From assembly GCF_051020515.1 (NCBI RefSeq), contig NZ_CP194857.1:248001-312000 (forward strand): a stretch of 64,000 nucleotides of DNA, written 5' to 3'. Below are positions 18,961 to 28,544 of this stretch, one piece after another. The notes beneath the pieces were generated by a model. The model made no database searches, was not told where the DNA came from, and worked only from the letters and a program-made list of their open reading frames with translations. Each line of letters opens with the position of its first letter. Positions within the stretch are counted from its first letter, which is position 1. Position numbers and translations under genes: made by a program. This DNA is from CALKWS01 sp051020515 (lineage in GTDB: Bacteria; Actinomycetota; Actinomycetes; Actinomycetales; Beutenbergiaceae).

Positions 18961-19755
18961 TCAGTTCGTCCCGACGCGCTGGGCCGGGAAATCCGCAGGC
19001 AAGGAGCCCGCTGCGTCCTCGTCCAGGAACAGATGGGCGCTGGCGTGGGTGCGCAGCGCGCTGGCCGGCAGTGCGGGCGTGATGGGGCCGGTGAGCGCAG
19101 CGGCGACCGAAGCGGCCTTGGGCTCGCCCAGTACGGTGCCTACGATGACGCCACCGTGCATGATCGCCGGTACCGTCAGGGTCAGCGCATGGGTGGGGAC
19201 CTCATCGAGGGTGGCGAAGAGCCCCTCATCGACCTGCTGCTGACGGGAGGCGTGCGCCAGGGCGATCTCGCGGACCAGCGCCGGGTCGTCGAAGTCGGTG
19301 TCACCGGGCTCGTTGAACGCCAGATGGCCGTTCACGCCGATGCCCAGGCAGACCAGGTCGATCGGGCCTGCCTCGAGTGCCTGGGTGTAACGCTCGATCT
19401 CGGCCGCCGCTTCGCCATCGGTACGGATGCGGTCCAGGCCGGGCTGGGCCTGCTCCGGCAGCCGATCGGCGAGCCACTGGCCAAAGGCGGCCGGGTGATG
19501 CGGGTCCAAGCCCAGGTAATCATCCAGGTGCATCGAGGTCACCTTCGACCAGTCGATCCCTTCGGATGCACCCAGGGTGGCGATGGTCGCCTCCTGGGAC
19601 GGGGCGCTGGCGAATATCACCCTGGCCCGGCCACGCTTCGCCAGCGCCTCGCGCAACACCTCGGCCGCGACCTGCCCAGCGCGGGCACCGGCCTGATCGG
19701 CAGTGGGCGCGATACCGACATTGATCTCGCTGGGAACATTCACACTGGCGGACAT
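18961..19755 (-). CDS. nagB: Glucosamine-6-phosphate deaminase-like protein (second copy)
   Basis: 264-residue isomerase-deaminase of the NagB/6-phosphogluconolactonase superfamily. Motifs: FASAPSQ at the phosphate loop, MHLDDYLGLDPHHPAAF, and LGIGVNGHLAFNEPG. It starts at 19755, with a LacI-type palindrome 30 bp upstream (19785-19798). It is the first gene of a two-gene operon with the deacetylase-like gene. In the GIG-x-NGH motif the residue is valine here but glutamate in the first copy, which may indicate a different substrate or kinetics. Confidence 0.88.
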   Translation of the reverse strand: MSASVNVPSEINVGIAPTADQAGARAGQVAAEVLREALAKRGRARVIFASAPSQEATIATLGASEGIDWSKVTSMHLDDYLGLDPHHPAAFGQWLADRLPEQAQPGLDRIRTDGEAAAEIERYTQALEAGPIDLVCLGIGVNGHLAFNEPGDTDFDDPALVREIALAHASRQQQVDEGLFATLDEVPTHALTLTVPAIMHGGVIVGTVLGEPKAASVAAALTGPITPALPASALRTHASAHLFLDEDAAGSLPADFPAQRVGTN

Positions 19756-19784
19756 GCCTTGGTCTCTCTTCGGTAGGATAGTTC

Positions 19785-19798
19785 TGCAAGCGATTGCA
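19785..19798. promoter_or_regulatory. LacI-type operator upstream of the second nagB
   Basis: TGCAAGCGATTGCA, a 14-bp palindrome of the form TGCAA-NCGN-TTGCA. On the minus strand it begins two bases after a possible -10 box TACATT, with TTGCCT 18 bases further upstream. It is one of six matching sites in this window. It lies in the shared region between nagB (minus) and the AGE-family gene (plus), so it could control both. Confidence 0.78.
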
Positions 19799-19817
19799 TC
19801 AATGTAGCCAACTCAGG

Positions 19818-19851
19818 GCCGGTTAGGCAAACACGCCGGTTAGGCAAACAC
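19818..19851. repeat. 17-bp tandem duplication in the nagB/AGE intergenic region
   Basis: Two perfect adjacent copies of GCCGGTTAGGCAAACAC (19818-19834 and 19835-19851). They lie over the presumed -35 area of the minus-strand promoter. A small inverted repeat GGTGAC/GTCACC follows at 19856-19878. Confidence 0.85.
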
Positions 19852-19932
19852 CAATGGTGACAACCGTTATTCGTCACCACAAACCAGCCCGTGCACCGTC
19901 ACGGCCCCAGCAACGAAGGTGAGGCACCCGTC

Positions 19933-21161
19933 ATGTCCGAGGCAGCACGACACGCAGCCGAGCAAGCCCGTACCCACCTGCAGACATTGATCCTGCCGTA
20001 CTGGCTCTCTCACGGAATCGATGAGGAACTCGGTGGCTTCTTCACCTGTTTCGACAACCGGGGCCGCAAGCGGGTCTCCACGGACAAGTTCACCTGGTCC
20101 CAGGGTCGGTTCGTGTGGCTACTCGCGCGTGCAGCGGGGTTGGCGCACCGCGGCATGCTGGATGCCGATCCCGCTGACCTCCTCGGCCACGCTGAGCGCG
20201 GTGCCCGGTTCCTTCTCGATCATGCTGTGTTGCCTGAGGGAACCACACGTTTCGTGGTCGGGGGCGGGACGGGGGCCCCGCACAGTCGCCGGATCAGCCC
20301 GAACGCGGCGTCTACGCCGACTGGTTCGTAGTGATGGGCCTGTCCGAACTAGCGGCCCAGACCGGTGACCGGCGTTGGCTGGATCGGGCACTGCCGGTGT
20401 TGGAGCGGTCCCGATCCGATCACTTTTCCGGTACCGCACCCACTCCTCCGTATGAGGTTCCGGCCGGCCACAGCGCCTACGGCCCGCGGATGATCCTGGC
20501 CAATACGTTGCTCGTCGCCGCCCAGGCGGCCGCGGCGCTGGGTATTCACGACCATCTGCGCGAGTACCTGGCAGCAGCAATCCAGGACGTGCTGTGGCAC
20601 CGGCTCGACGACGGCACCTTTACCGAGATGCCGGGGCCGGACCCTGAGGGCCTAGTGACCCGTCACCGGGTCCCCGGGCACGCCATCGAGGGCATTTGGG
20701 TACTGCTTGAATCGTTGGACCTGCTGGAGGACGATCGGGACCGCGGGCCCTTGCTCCAATCGGTCGTGGCGATGTGCGAGTTGGGCTGGGACCCCCAGCA
20801 CGGCGGGATCCTGCGCTACACCGATGCGACCGGGCCGAGCAAGCCCACGGGGAGTACCGGTGGTAGCGCTTATGAGGAGTTGGTCCGCAGCACGTGGTCG
20901 AGCAAATTGTGGTGGGTACATTCCGAGGCCGCCGCCACTACGGCGATCGCAGCGTTCCAGTTCGGGTACGCGGCGGCTCGTCCTTGGTTCGATCGGATCT
21001 GGGACTACACGATGAACACCTTCCCCGGCGGAGCGGAGGGTGCGGAATGGATCCAGATCCGCGATCGCGCCGGGTTGCCGATGGACCAGGTGGTGGCGCT
21101 ACCGGTGAAGGACCCTTTCCACATCACCCGGAACTTGATGCAGATCATGCAGGTGGGCTGA
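19933..21161 (+). pseudogene. AGE-family N-acylglucosamine 2-epimerase (frameshift)
   Basis: Member of the AGE/RenBP (alpha/alpha)6-barrel family, which epimerises sugars such as GlcNAc to ManNAc or related hexoses. The start at 19933 follows GAAGGTGAGG. The N-terminal part has DEELGGFFTCFDNRG and KFTWSQGRFVWLLAR, characteristic of the family. The frame slips in a G-rich stretch near 20265, resumes as QPERGVYADWFVVMGLSELA and continues to 21161, including PGHAIEGIWVLLE and SKLWWVHSEA with catalytic histidines. The slip lies in a run of Gs and could be a base-calling error. It is divergent from nagB and next to a LacI gene. Confidence 0.87.
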
Positions 21162-21188
21162 ACCTCACACCGGGGCGCTGCCACGACC

Positions 21189-22171
21189 TCACCCCGGGGG
21201 CGCCGCCACGGTGCCGCGCCGCTGCAGTTCGCCTTTGAGGGTAATGCTGCGGGCACGCTCTCCGGCGACGACCCGGTTCAGCAACGCCACGGCTTGGGCG
21301 CCCAACTCCACCATCGGAGCCGCGACCGTGGTCAGGGACGGGGTCATCGTCTGGGCTAACAGGACATCGTCACATCCGACAATGCTGCGGTCCTGCGGAA
21401 CCCGCTCCCCCTCGTCGTTGAGGCCGGCGATAATGCCGGCCGCCATCAAGTCATCGAAGGCAATGATCGCTGTCGCCCCGGAATCGATCAACTCCCGGGC
21501 CGCGGCACGACCATCCCGGAACTGGGCCTCCAGCGGACCCACTTCCACCAGGGCCACATCCTCGTGGTGAGCCCAGGAGCGCACCGCCTCAGCCCGGCGG
21601 TCTGCCGCCCACGAACCGACGGGACCCAACACCAGCGCAAATCGGTGGTGACCCACGTCGCGAAGATGGTTGGCAGCCTCATGCAGCGCATCGGTGTTGT
21701 CGCAGACGACCGATGGAAGGCCCCGAACCAGCCGGTTGACCACCACGCTGGGAATCCCATCGAGCATCGAGCGAAGTCGATTCGTCGGCAGTCGCGGCGA
21801 AGCGACGATCAGCCCGTCGACCTGGGGACGAATTCTGCTGACCAGATCCTCCTCGGCAGTGGCACTGCGCTCGGAGTCGATCAGAATGACCTCTGCGTCA
21901 CGTTCGGCCGCGGCATGCTGCACGGCGCGCACCAAGGGCGGGAAGAACGGGTTGGTAATGTCCGGGACGAGCAGCCCGTACAAGCCGGTGCGACCGGTTG
22001 CCAGCCCGCGGGCTGCCCGGTTGGGCGCATATCCTAGAGTTCTTTGGCTTTGGACAGCACCTGGTCGCGCACGCTGGCCTTGACCAGGTCCGGACGCGAG
22101 AACGCGCGCGAGACGGTCGATGCCGAGATCCCCAACTCCCCGGCGATCGAATAGATGGTCACCCGCCGCAT
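21189..22171 (-). pseudogene. LacI-family transcriptional regulator (frameshift)
   Basis: Second LacI-type repressor. The start at 22171 gives MRRVTIYSIAGELGISASTVSRAFSRPDLV, with the HTH and the serine/threonine/valine/arginine signature. The frame hits a stop right after AKEL (near 22035), and homology resumes in another frame as GYAPNRAARGLATGRTG and the effector domain GLLVPDITNPFFPP to 21189. A one- or two-base indel explains this. It lies convergent with the AGE gene and divergent from the Opp-type operon, whose promoter has a palindromic operator, so it is the best local candidate to bind the six TGCAA-type sites. If the frameshift is real, that regulon may be derepressed. Confidence 0.85.
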
Positions 22172-22283
22172 CACCCGCTCCCTTCTCTGGTGTTTTGCTG
22201 AGGGCACACGTTAGCGCCTCCGCCTTTGCGGAAGGGCCAGTATGTATCCCGGGAAGCCCAAGCGCCGCTTTACCAGCCGTGAC

Positions 22284-22331
22284 TTGTCAGCACAGTTCGC
22301 GAGCATGTACGATGCTTTGCAATCGGTTGCG
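22284..22331 (+). promoter_or_regulatory. Promoter with LacI-type operator for the Opp-type operon
   Basis: Possible -35 TTGTCA (22284-22289), an 18-bp spacer and -10 TACGAT (22308-22313), followed by the operator TGCAATCGGTTGCG (22318-22331). The operator overlaps the expected start of transcription, which fits repression. The binding-protein gene starts about 100 bp downstream. Confidence 0.7.
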
Positions 22332-22434
22332 GTGGCGGTGGAACCCCAGTTCTCGCTCAGAGTCCAGAGTCGCTGCACATCAAAGGTGATCGTCCCAGGA
22401 TCGCAGGCGATCCTGGCGGAAGGAGTCGGGGACC

Positions 22435-24389
22435 ATGGCAGGTACCGGGAAAGTCTCACGTCGACAGTTACTGATCATGGGCGGGGGTGCACTAGGTGCG
22501 TTGGGGCTGGCTGCCTGTACCGGTGACAACGGCGGAACGAATGCATTCAACGGCGGCGGCGGCACTGACCTGATGGAGTCACCGATGTTGACCGAACTCG
22601 TCGAGGCCGGGGAACTCCCGGAACTAGCGGATCGGCTTCCTTCCGATCCGATGGTGATCGAGCCCTGGGGCGAGGTTGGTCGCTTCGGGGGAACGCTGAA
22701 TCGTGCAACAACAACCGGAGCCCCCACCACGAACTTCCGCGGGTTCGCGCACGCCAGTCTGCTGGAATGGAATTGGGAAGGCGACGGACCGATACCCAGT
22801 CTTGCTGCGCAGTTCGAGAAGGACGACACGAACACGACGTTTACTTTTACCCTGCGGGACCAGTTGAAGTGGTCCGACGGTGAGCCGTTCACCACAGAGG
22901 ACATTCGCTTCGTGTGGGAGGACATGTTCGGCTACGAACCAATGTCTCCCGTTCCGCCCCACTGGGTGACCAATCCGGACGGCTCCTTGGCACGGTTAGA
23001 CATCATCGACGAGTTGACCTTCGAAGTCACCTTCAATGAACCAGCTGCCCTCTTTGAGCGGTACATATGCTTCCCGAACCGCGGTGAAGGGCTGATTCGA
23101 CCCCGGCACTACCTTGAACAGTTCCATCCCGAGTACACCTCAGAGTCCGAACTCGACGCCTTGGTCTCCGATGCCGGATTCGAATCTTGGGATCAACTCT
23201 ACGTAGACCGCTCACATCCGTGGCTGAACGAGGAAATGCCAGTGATGGGCGCATACAAAGCACCTGGCATTTTAGACTCCCAAGGTGTGGGCAGGATGGA
23301 GCGGAACCCGTACTTCTGGAAGACCGATCCCGATGGTAGGCAGTTGCCCTATATCGATGTGATTCAGGTGCAGGATCTTGAGCAGGAGACTCTAGATCTT
23401 CGCGCCGCCAACGCCGATATGCAGTTCCAGGCCCATGAACTTGGTTACGAAAGCGCCCAGGTTTTCATCCAGAATGCAGAGGATCGCGGGTATGAGATGC
23501 ACCGTTGGGGCTTAGAGGATCGACTTCTCACCCTCTCTTTAATCTGTCGCACGAAGACGAGGCTATCCGCGACCTCTTCAACGAGCACGATTTCCGCGTG
23601 GCGCTATCGCTGGCGATAGACCGGCAAGATCTCAACGACACACTTCTAGGCGGTCTGGGAGAAATTCGCCAGCCGATCCCTACTGAGGCATCGGATTACT
23701 ACATCGAAGGAGGAGGGCAGCAACACCTCGACCATGACGTCGATGAGGCAAACCGGCTGCTCGACGGACTCGGACTGGAACGCGGTGCCAACGGCATGAG
23801 GACTTTGCCGGACGGCTCTCCGCTCAGTCTAGTCGTGATCTCTCGGTTGGACGGCGCTGGGGTTTCAATTGCCGACGTGTTGTCTCGCGTAGTGCGTTAC
23901 TGGGCGGAGGTCGGCATCGATCTGACCCATCAGCCCATGGACAACACCCTTTACACCGAAACGTACATGAGCAACGACTTCGATATCGATCTGAGCGATG
24001 TCTTCAAGACAGACAACTGGGACTTGGAGCCAGTCTGGTATGTACCAATCTCCGCCGGTAGCCACTCCTGCCCCGCGTTTGGTCAGTGGTATGAGAGCGG
24101 TGGCACCGACGGTATCGAACCGACCGATGAGTTCAAAGATATTCTCGCCACTTGGGAGCGCCTCATCGCCGCGCCCAGTGATGAGGAGCGTATCGAAGCC
24201 GGACGCCAAATCGTCCAGCAGCACGAGGACAACCTTTATGTCATCGGTATCATTGCGCCGGCGTTCCAGCCGGTAATCGTCAGTAACGACATTCGAAATG
24301 TCCGTGATGATGAGCCGATCCTCTCATATTTCCACGGGAGGGAACTCTTCACGAAGCCGGAGCAACTGTACTTCACGGACGGCACATAG
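22435..24389 (+). pseudogene. ABC transporter substrate-binding lipoprotein, family 5 (frameshift)
   Basis: Oligopeptide/oligosaccharide-type binding protein of about 650 residues. The N-terminus SRRQLLIMGGGALGALGLAAC combines a twin-arginine motif with a lipobox cysteine, so export by Tat followed by lipid anchoring is likely. SBP_bac_5 features include FTFTLRDQLKWSDGEPFTTEDI. The frame slips near 23510: TGGGGCTTAGAGG would need one more G to join MHRWG to LRGSTSHPLFNLSH. The remainder runs to 24389. It heads an operon with two permeases and a double ATPase. Family-5 proteins in actinobacterial glycan loci often bind oligosaccharides, and the context suggests that here. Confidence 0.88.
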
Positions 24390-24484
24390 GTAACCCTCGT
24401 GACCTTCGTTCGCGCCACTCGGTTGTGTGCGAATCGGTGACTGACCATGAAAGTGAGCGAGTTGTATGACCTTGAGGCAACCCA

Positions 24485-25477
24485 ATGATTAGATTTGTCA
24501 TCCTCCGGATCCTTCAGGTCATACCTACGCTGTTCGCAGTTTCACTGATCGCATTCTTCATCATTCAACTTCCACCGGGTAACTACTTAACGGTCCACAT
24601 TGCGAACCTGCAGGCGCAAGGAGAAACAATCGACCCCGCGCAGATCGAGGCGCTGCGTCAGAGATACGGCATTGATGACCCGTTTTGGGTGCAGTACTGG
24701 AAATGGATCAGCAATATCCTTTTCCACGGCGACTTGGGGCAGTCTTTCCAGCATGGCCGACCGGTTTCGGTTCTGATCGGAGACGTACTTCCGCTCACCC
24801 TCATCCTGGGAGTCTCGACACTCCTACTGACGTGGGCTATCGCACTCCCCGCAGGCGTCATCTCGGCAATGCGGCAACACAGCGTCGTGGACTACACCAT
24901 CTCCGGGATTGGTTTCGTCGCCCTTGCGGTCCCGAACTTCCTGGTTGCACTGATATTCGCCTATCTCGGTTTCGCACTCCTCGGAACCAGCGTCGGCGGC
25001 CTCTTCTCGCCCGAGTACGCACATGCTCCATGGAGTCTCGCAAAAGTGATTGACCTGCTCGAACACCTCTGGATACCGGTCCTGGTGATCTCGTTGGCAG
25101 GCACGGCAGGCATCATCCGGGTGACCCGCGCCAATATGCTTGATGAGTTGCGCAAACCCTACGTGACGACGGCACGAGCTAAAGGGCTCTCCGAGGGAAA
25201 GATTGTCCGCAAATACCCGCTCCGAATCGCCCTCAATCCATTCATATCGACGGTGGGTTGGAATATCCCAAGCATTTTCGACGGCGAAGTCATCGTGGCC
25301 ACGGTTCTCGCACTCGGAACAACCGGACCACTTCTTCTTGGGGCGCTCCGGGCGCAGGACATGTATCTTGCGGGAGGAATCATTTTCATTATCGCGGTAC
25401 TAACCGTCATTGGCACACTAATATCGGATATACTTCTGGCTGCAGTGGATCCGCGCGTACGGTATGGGCGCATCTGA
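24485..25477 (+). CDS. ABC transporter permease, DppB/OppB type
   Basis: Membrane subunit of 330 residues. The first helix follows MIRFVILRILQVIPTLFAVS, then GIDDPFWVQYWKW and the BPD-transport inner-membrane domain with RVTRANMLDELRKPYVTTARAKGL as the cytoplasmic coupling loop. It overlaps the next gene by one base (TGATG), so the two are translationally coupled. It lies 95 bp after the binding protein. Confidence 0.94.
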   Translation: MIRFVILRILQVIPTLFAVSLIAFFIIQLPPGNYLTVHIANLQAQGETIDPAQIEALRQRYGIDDPFWVQYWKWISNILFHGDLGQSFQHGRPVSVLIGDVLPLTLILGVSTLLLTWAIALPAGVISAMRQHSVVDYTISGIGFVALAVPNFLVALIFAYLGFALLGTSVGGLFSPEYAHAPWSLAKVIDLLEHLWIPVLVISLAGTAGIIRVTRANMLDELRKPYVTTARAKGLSEGKIVRKYPLRIALNPFISTVGWNIPSIFDGEVIVATVLALGTTGPLLLGALRAQDMYLAGGIIFIIAVLTVIGTLISDILLAAVDPRVRYGRI

Positions 25478-26634
25478 TGACTGACAGGATCATACCCGAC
25501 CAGTCGCCCGATTTAGAGGATGAAACAGCGGCCCGAACGGCATTACCCACTGGGGGTGAGGATGTCCGGAGTGCTGGGCAATGGCGGCTAGTGCGCGCAC
25601 GCTTCCGCAGGCATCGGATGGCGATGATTGGCCTGTGGGTGCTCATAGTGCTGTACACGGTGGCCATCTTTGCTGGCTTTTTCGCACCGTTCAACACCGC
25701 AAGTTATGGCAGTCAAGATGCATACCATCCACCCCAGATACCGCGGTACTCGACTGAACACGGGCTGCACGTCCCCGAAACGTCGTCTTTCACCGATCCC
25801 GAAACGCTGGCACCCACCTTCGAAGAGGATCCGGAGGAGGTAGTCTCTCTTGGGTTCTTCGTGCGGGGGGACCCCTACAGGCTCTTCGGCTTCATCCCGA
25901 TGGATATCCACCTCTTCGGGCCCGAAGATCCCGAGCAGCGCTGGTACCCCTTAGGCGGTGACCGCGCTGGTGGCGATCTGCTATCCAAGATCATCTACGG
26001 GTCTCAAATCTCCTTGTCGATCGGACTCGCTGGTGTCGGTGTCTCATTGTTGCTCGGTCTCATACTTGGCGGTATCTCCGGCTATTTCGGAGGTGCGATC
26101 GATAATGTGGTCCAACGGGTAATCGAATTGTTGATGTCCATTCCAACGCTGCCGTTGTGGCTTGGTCTCGCGGCGTCGATACCACCGCAATGGGGCCCAG
26201 TCCCGACCTATTTCATGATCACTGTGATCCTCTCTCTCGTCGGGTGGACGAACTTGGCTCGGGTGATCCGCGGGAGGCTATTACAAACCCGTGGTGAGGA
26301 TTACGTACTTGCAGCCCGGTTGGACGGCGTGCCGACCCGCCGGATCATCTCCCGACACATGCTGCCATCCTTCGCCTCGCACATCATTGCGACGGTTTCA
26401 CTTGCTGTGCCGACGATGATCCTGTCCGAAACCGCATTGTCATTTCTAGGCCTAGGACTGCAGGCGCCCGCAGTCTCGTGGGGGGTTTTGTTGCAGGATG
26501 CTCAGAGTGTCAGAGTCCTGGCGAACGCGCCCTGGCTATTGTTGCCCGGCTTGGCCGTGGTACTAGCGGTCGTCGCTTTCAACTTCGTCGGTGACGGTCT
26601 ACGTGATTCTGCGGATCCGTATGGGAAGAGGTGA
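25477..26634 (+). CDS. ABC transporter permease, DppC/OppC type
   Basis: Second permease of the Opp-type importer, about 385 residues from the ATG at 25477. An N-terminal cytoplasmic tail precedes the first helix MIGLWVLIVLYTVAIFAGFF. A long loop of about 100 residues follows, as in many actinobacterial OppC-like proteins. The conserved loop GEDYVLAARLDGVPTRRI gives the ATPase contact. It ends within the start region of the ATPase gene. Confidence 0.93.
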   Translation: MTDRIIPDQSPDLEDETAARTALPTGGEDVRSAGQWRLVRARFRRHRMAMIGLWVLIVLYTVAIFAGFFAPFNTASYGSQDAYHPPQIPRYSTEHGLHVPETSSFTDPETLAPTFEEDPEEVVSLGFFVRGDPYRLFGFIPMDIHLFGPEDPEQRWYPLGGDRAGGDLLSKIIYGSQISLSIGLAGVGVSLLLGLILGGISGYFGGAIDNVVQRVIELLMSIPTLPLWLGLAASIPPQWGPVPTYFMITVILSLVGWTNLARVIRGRLLQTRGEDYVLAARLDGVPTRRIISRHMLPSFASHIIATVSLAVPTMILSETALSFLGLGLQAPAVSWGVLLQDAQSVRVLANAPWLLLPGLAVVLAVVAFNFVGDGLRDSADPYGKR

Positions 26635-26636
26635 TG

Positions 26637-28514
26637 ATGTCGATGTTCCGGACTAAGGCTAGTCGCCAGCGTCGCCAGGCAAAAGAACTGACCGCAGAGC
26701 GCGACCGGGTTACCGTGGGCGACGAACGACTCCAGGATCCTGACTCGATCCTAGAGATCCAGAATCTACACACAAGGTTCAGTACCGACTCCGGTGACGT
26801 TCATGCCGTTGACGGTATCGATATACGCGTCCGCCGAGGCTCCACCACCTGCATCGTTGGAGAGTCAGGCTCGGGCAAATCCGCTGCGGTTCGGTCGGTA
26901 CTGCAAGTTGTTGAGCATCCTGGTCGAATCCACGCCGGTTCGGTGCTCTTCCGCGCTGATCCCCACGGTGCAGTTCGCGATCTCGCCCAGATGAATCCCA
27001 CCGGGCCGGCTATCCGCTCGGTGCGTGGACGCGAGATCGGAATGGTCTTCCAAGAGCCAATGACCGCACTCTCGCCGGTGCACACGATCGGTAACCAGAT
27101 CCGCGAGGTCCTCGAATTGCACACGGACCTTTCTCCGGACGAAATCAACGAGCGGGTGATCAGCGAACTAGAGCGTGTTGGCATCCCTCAACCGGATGTG
27201 CGGGTCGACGCTTACACTTTTGAGTTGTCCGGCGGTATGCGGCAGCGCGCAATGCTTGCCATGGCTCTGATCGCCCGCCCTTCCCTGCTGATCGCCGATG
27301 AGCCCACTACCGCTCTGGATGTGACGACACAGGCGCAGATCCTCGACCTGCTCTCTGACCTTAAAGAGTCCCTTGACATGACCGTCGTGTTCATCACGCA
27401 CGACTTGGGGGTGGTCGCCGAGATCGCTGATGACGTAGTCGTGATGAACGAGGGCAAGATCGTTGAGACGGGCACAGTCGACCAGATCTTCCATGATCCC
27501 CAGCAGGAGTACACCAGAACGTTGCTGTCTGGTCTGCCCCAGTTCGTAGCCGCGAGTGCCAACGGCACCATGAGCACGGTACGCGAAGAGGTCGAGGCCA
27601 ATGAGCAGGGCGTAGCCCAAACTGATCACGGTGATGCTCCCGCGCCCGACCCGCTTCTCCAAATCCGTAACCTGCGGGTGGAGTTCGACGCCGCCGGAGG
27701 GGGCCTGTTCGGCCGGAAGAACAAGGACAAGGTCGTTGCCGTTAACGATGTCTCCCTGGCAATCACCAAAGGCACCACGGTGGGCCTGGTCGGTGAATCA
27801 GGCTGCGGTAAGACGACACTGGGGCGCACGGTGCTGCGCGCGTTGAAACCGACGTCGGGAACACTGGTGTATGGCGATGACGAGGCTCCTGAGGTTGACC
27901 TTGCCGGACTGGATGAGAAGGAATTGCTGCCCTTCCGTCGTCGGATTCGGATGATCTTCCAAGACCCCTACGGGTCGCTCAACCCAAGGATGACAGTCGG
28001 CCAGAGCATTGGGGAGGTACTCCGGGTCACCGGACAGGCTGCAGGTTCCGAACTCGATGACCGAGTGGCGGCGATGTTGGAACGGGTCGGATTGCGCAGT
28101 TCCATGATCAGCAGGTACCCAAACGCATTCTCCGGCGGTGAGCGTCAGCGAATTGGAATTGCACGTGCGTTGATCACCGAGCCGAAGTTGGTTGTCGCCG
28201 ACGAGGCGGTCTCGGCACTCGATATGTCGATCCGTGGGCAGATCCTCGAGTTGCTCGCGGACCTCCAGCAGGACTTGGGACTGACCTACCTTTTCATCTC
28301 CCATGACCTGTCGGTCATCGAGCGGATCTGCGACCGTGTCGCAGTTATGTACTACGGCGAGATCGTCGAAGAAGGACCGATCAAGAAGGTCTTCCACGCA
28401 CCAGAGCACACGTACACCCGAGCACTTCTGTCCGCAGTCCCGATCCCCGACCCACGCCTGCGAGGAACCAGAGAACGAGTTATCTACGAGCCAGAAATTG
28501 CTGCCGAGCGCTGA
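26637..28514 (+). CDS. ABC transporter ATPase with two nucleotide-binding domains (DppD-DppF fusion)
   Basis: One protein of about 625 residues carrying both ATPase domains of an Opp-type importer. Domain 1: Walker A GESGSGKS, signature LSGGMRQR, Walker B LLIADEPTTALD. Domain 2 starts near residue 340: Walker A GESGCGKT, signature FSGGERQRIG, Walker B VVADEAVSALD, with alanine and valine where EPT is usual. Several start codons cluster here (26634, 26637, 26643); 26637 has the best spacing to AGAGG. Both domains look catalytically complete, and each keeps its own oligopeptide C-terminal extension. Confidence 0.93.
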   Translation: MSMFRTKASRQRRQAKELTAERDRVTVGDERLQDPDSILEIQNLHTRFSTDSGDVHAVDGIDIRVRRGSTTCIVGESGSGKSAAVRSVLQVVEHPGRIHAGSVLFRADPHGAVRDLAQMNPTGPAIRSVRGREIGMVFQEPMTALSPVHTIGNQIREVLELHTDLSPDEINERVISELERVGIPQPDVRVDAYTFELSGGMRQRAMLAMALIARPSLLIADEPTTALDVTTQAQILDLLSDLKESLDMTVVFITHDLGVVAEIADDVVVMNEGKIVETGTVDQIFHDPQQEYTRTLLSGLPQFVAASANGTMSTVREEVEANEQGVAQTDHGDAPAPDPLLQIRNLRVEFDAAGGGLFGRKNKDKVVAVNDVSLAITKGTTVGLVGESGCGKTTLGRTVLRALKPTSGTLVYGDDEAPEVDLAGLDEKELLPFRRRIRMIFQDPYGSLNPRMTVGQSIGEVLRVTGQAAGSELDDRVAAMLERVGLRSSMISRYPNAFSGGERQRIGIARALITEPKLVVADEAVSALDMSIRGQILELLADLQQDLGLTYLFISHDLSVIERICDRVAVMYYGEIVEEGPIKKVFHAPEHTYTRALLSAVPIPDPRLRGTRERVIYEPEIAAER

Positions 28515-28544
28515 CAGCACCGATCGATCAAAGGAGATACACAG

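Noticed and set aside
19818..19851. A short CRISPR-like repeat
   Set aside because: Only two copies, directly adjacent with no spacer and no cas genes nearby.
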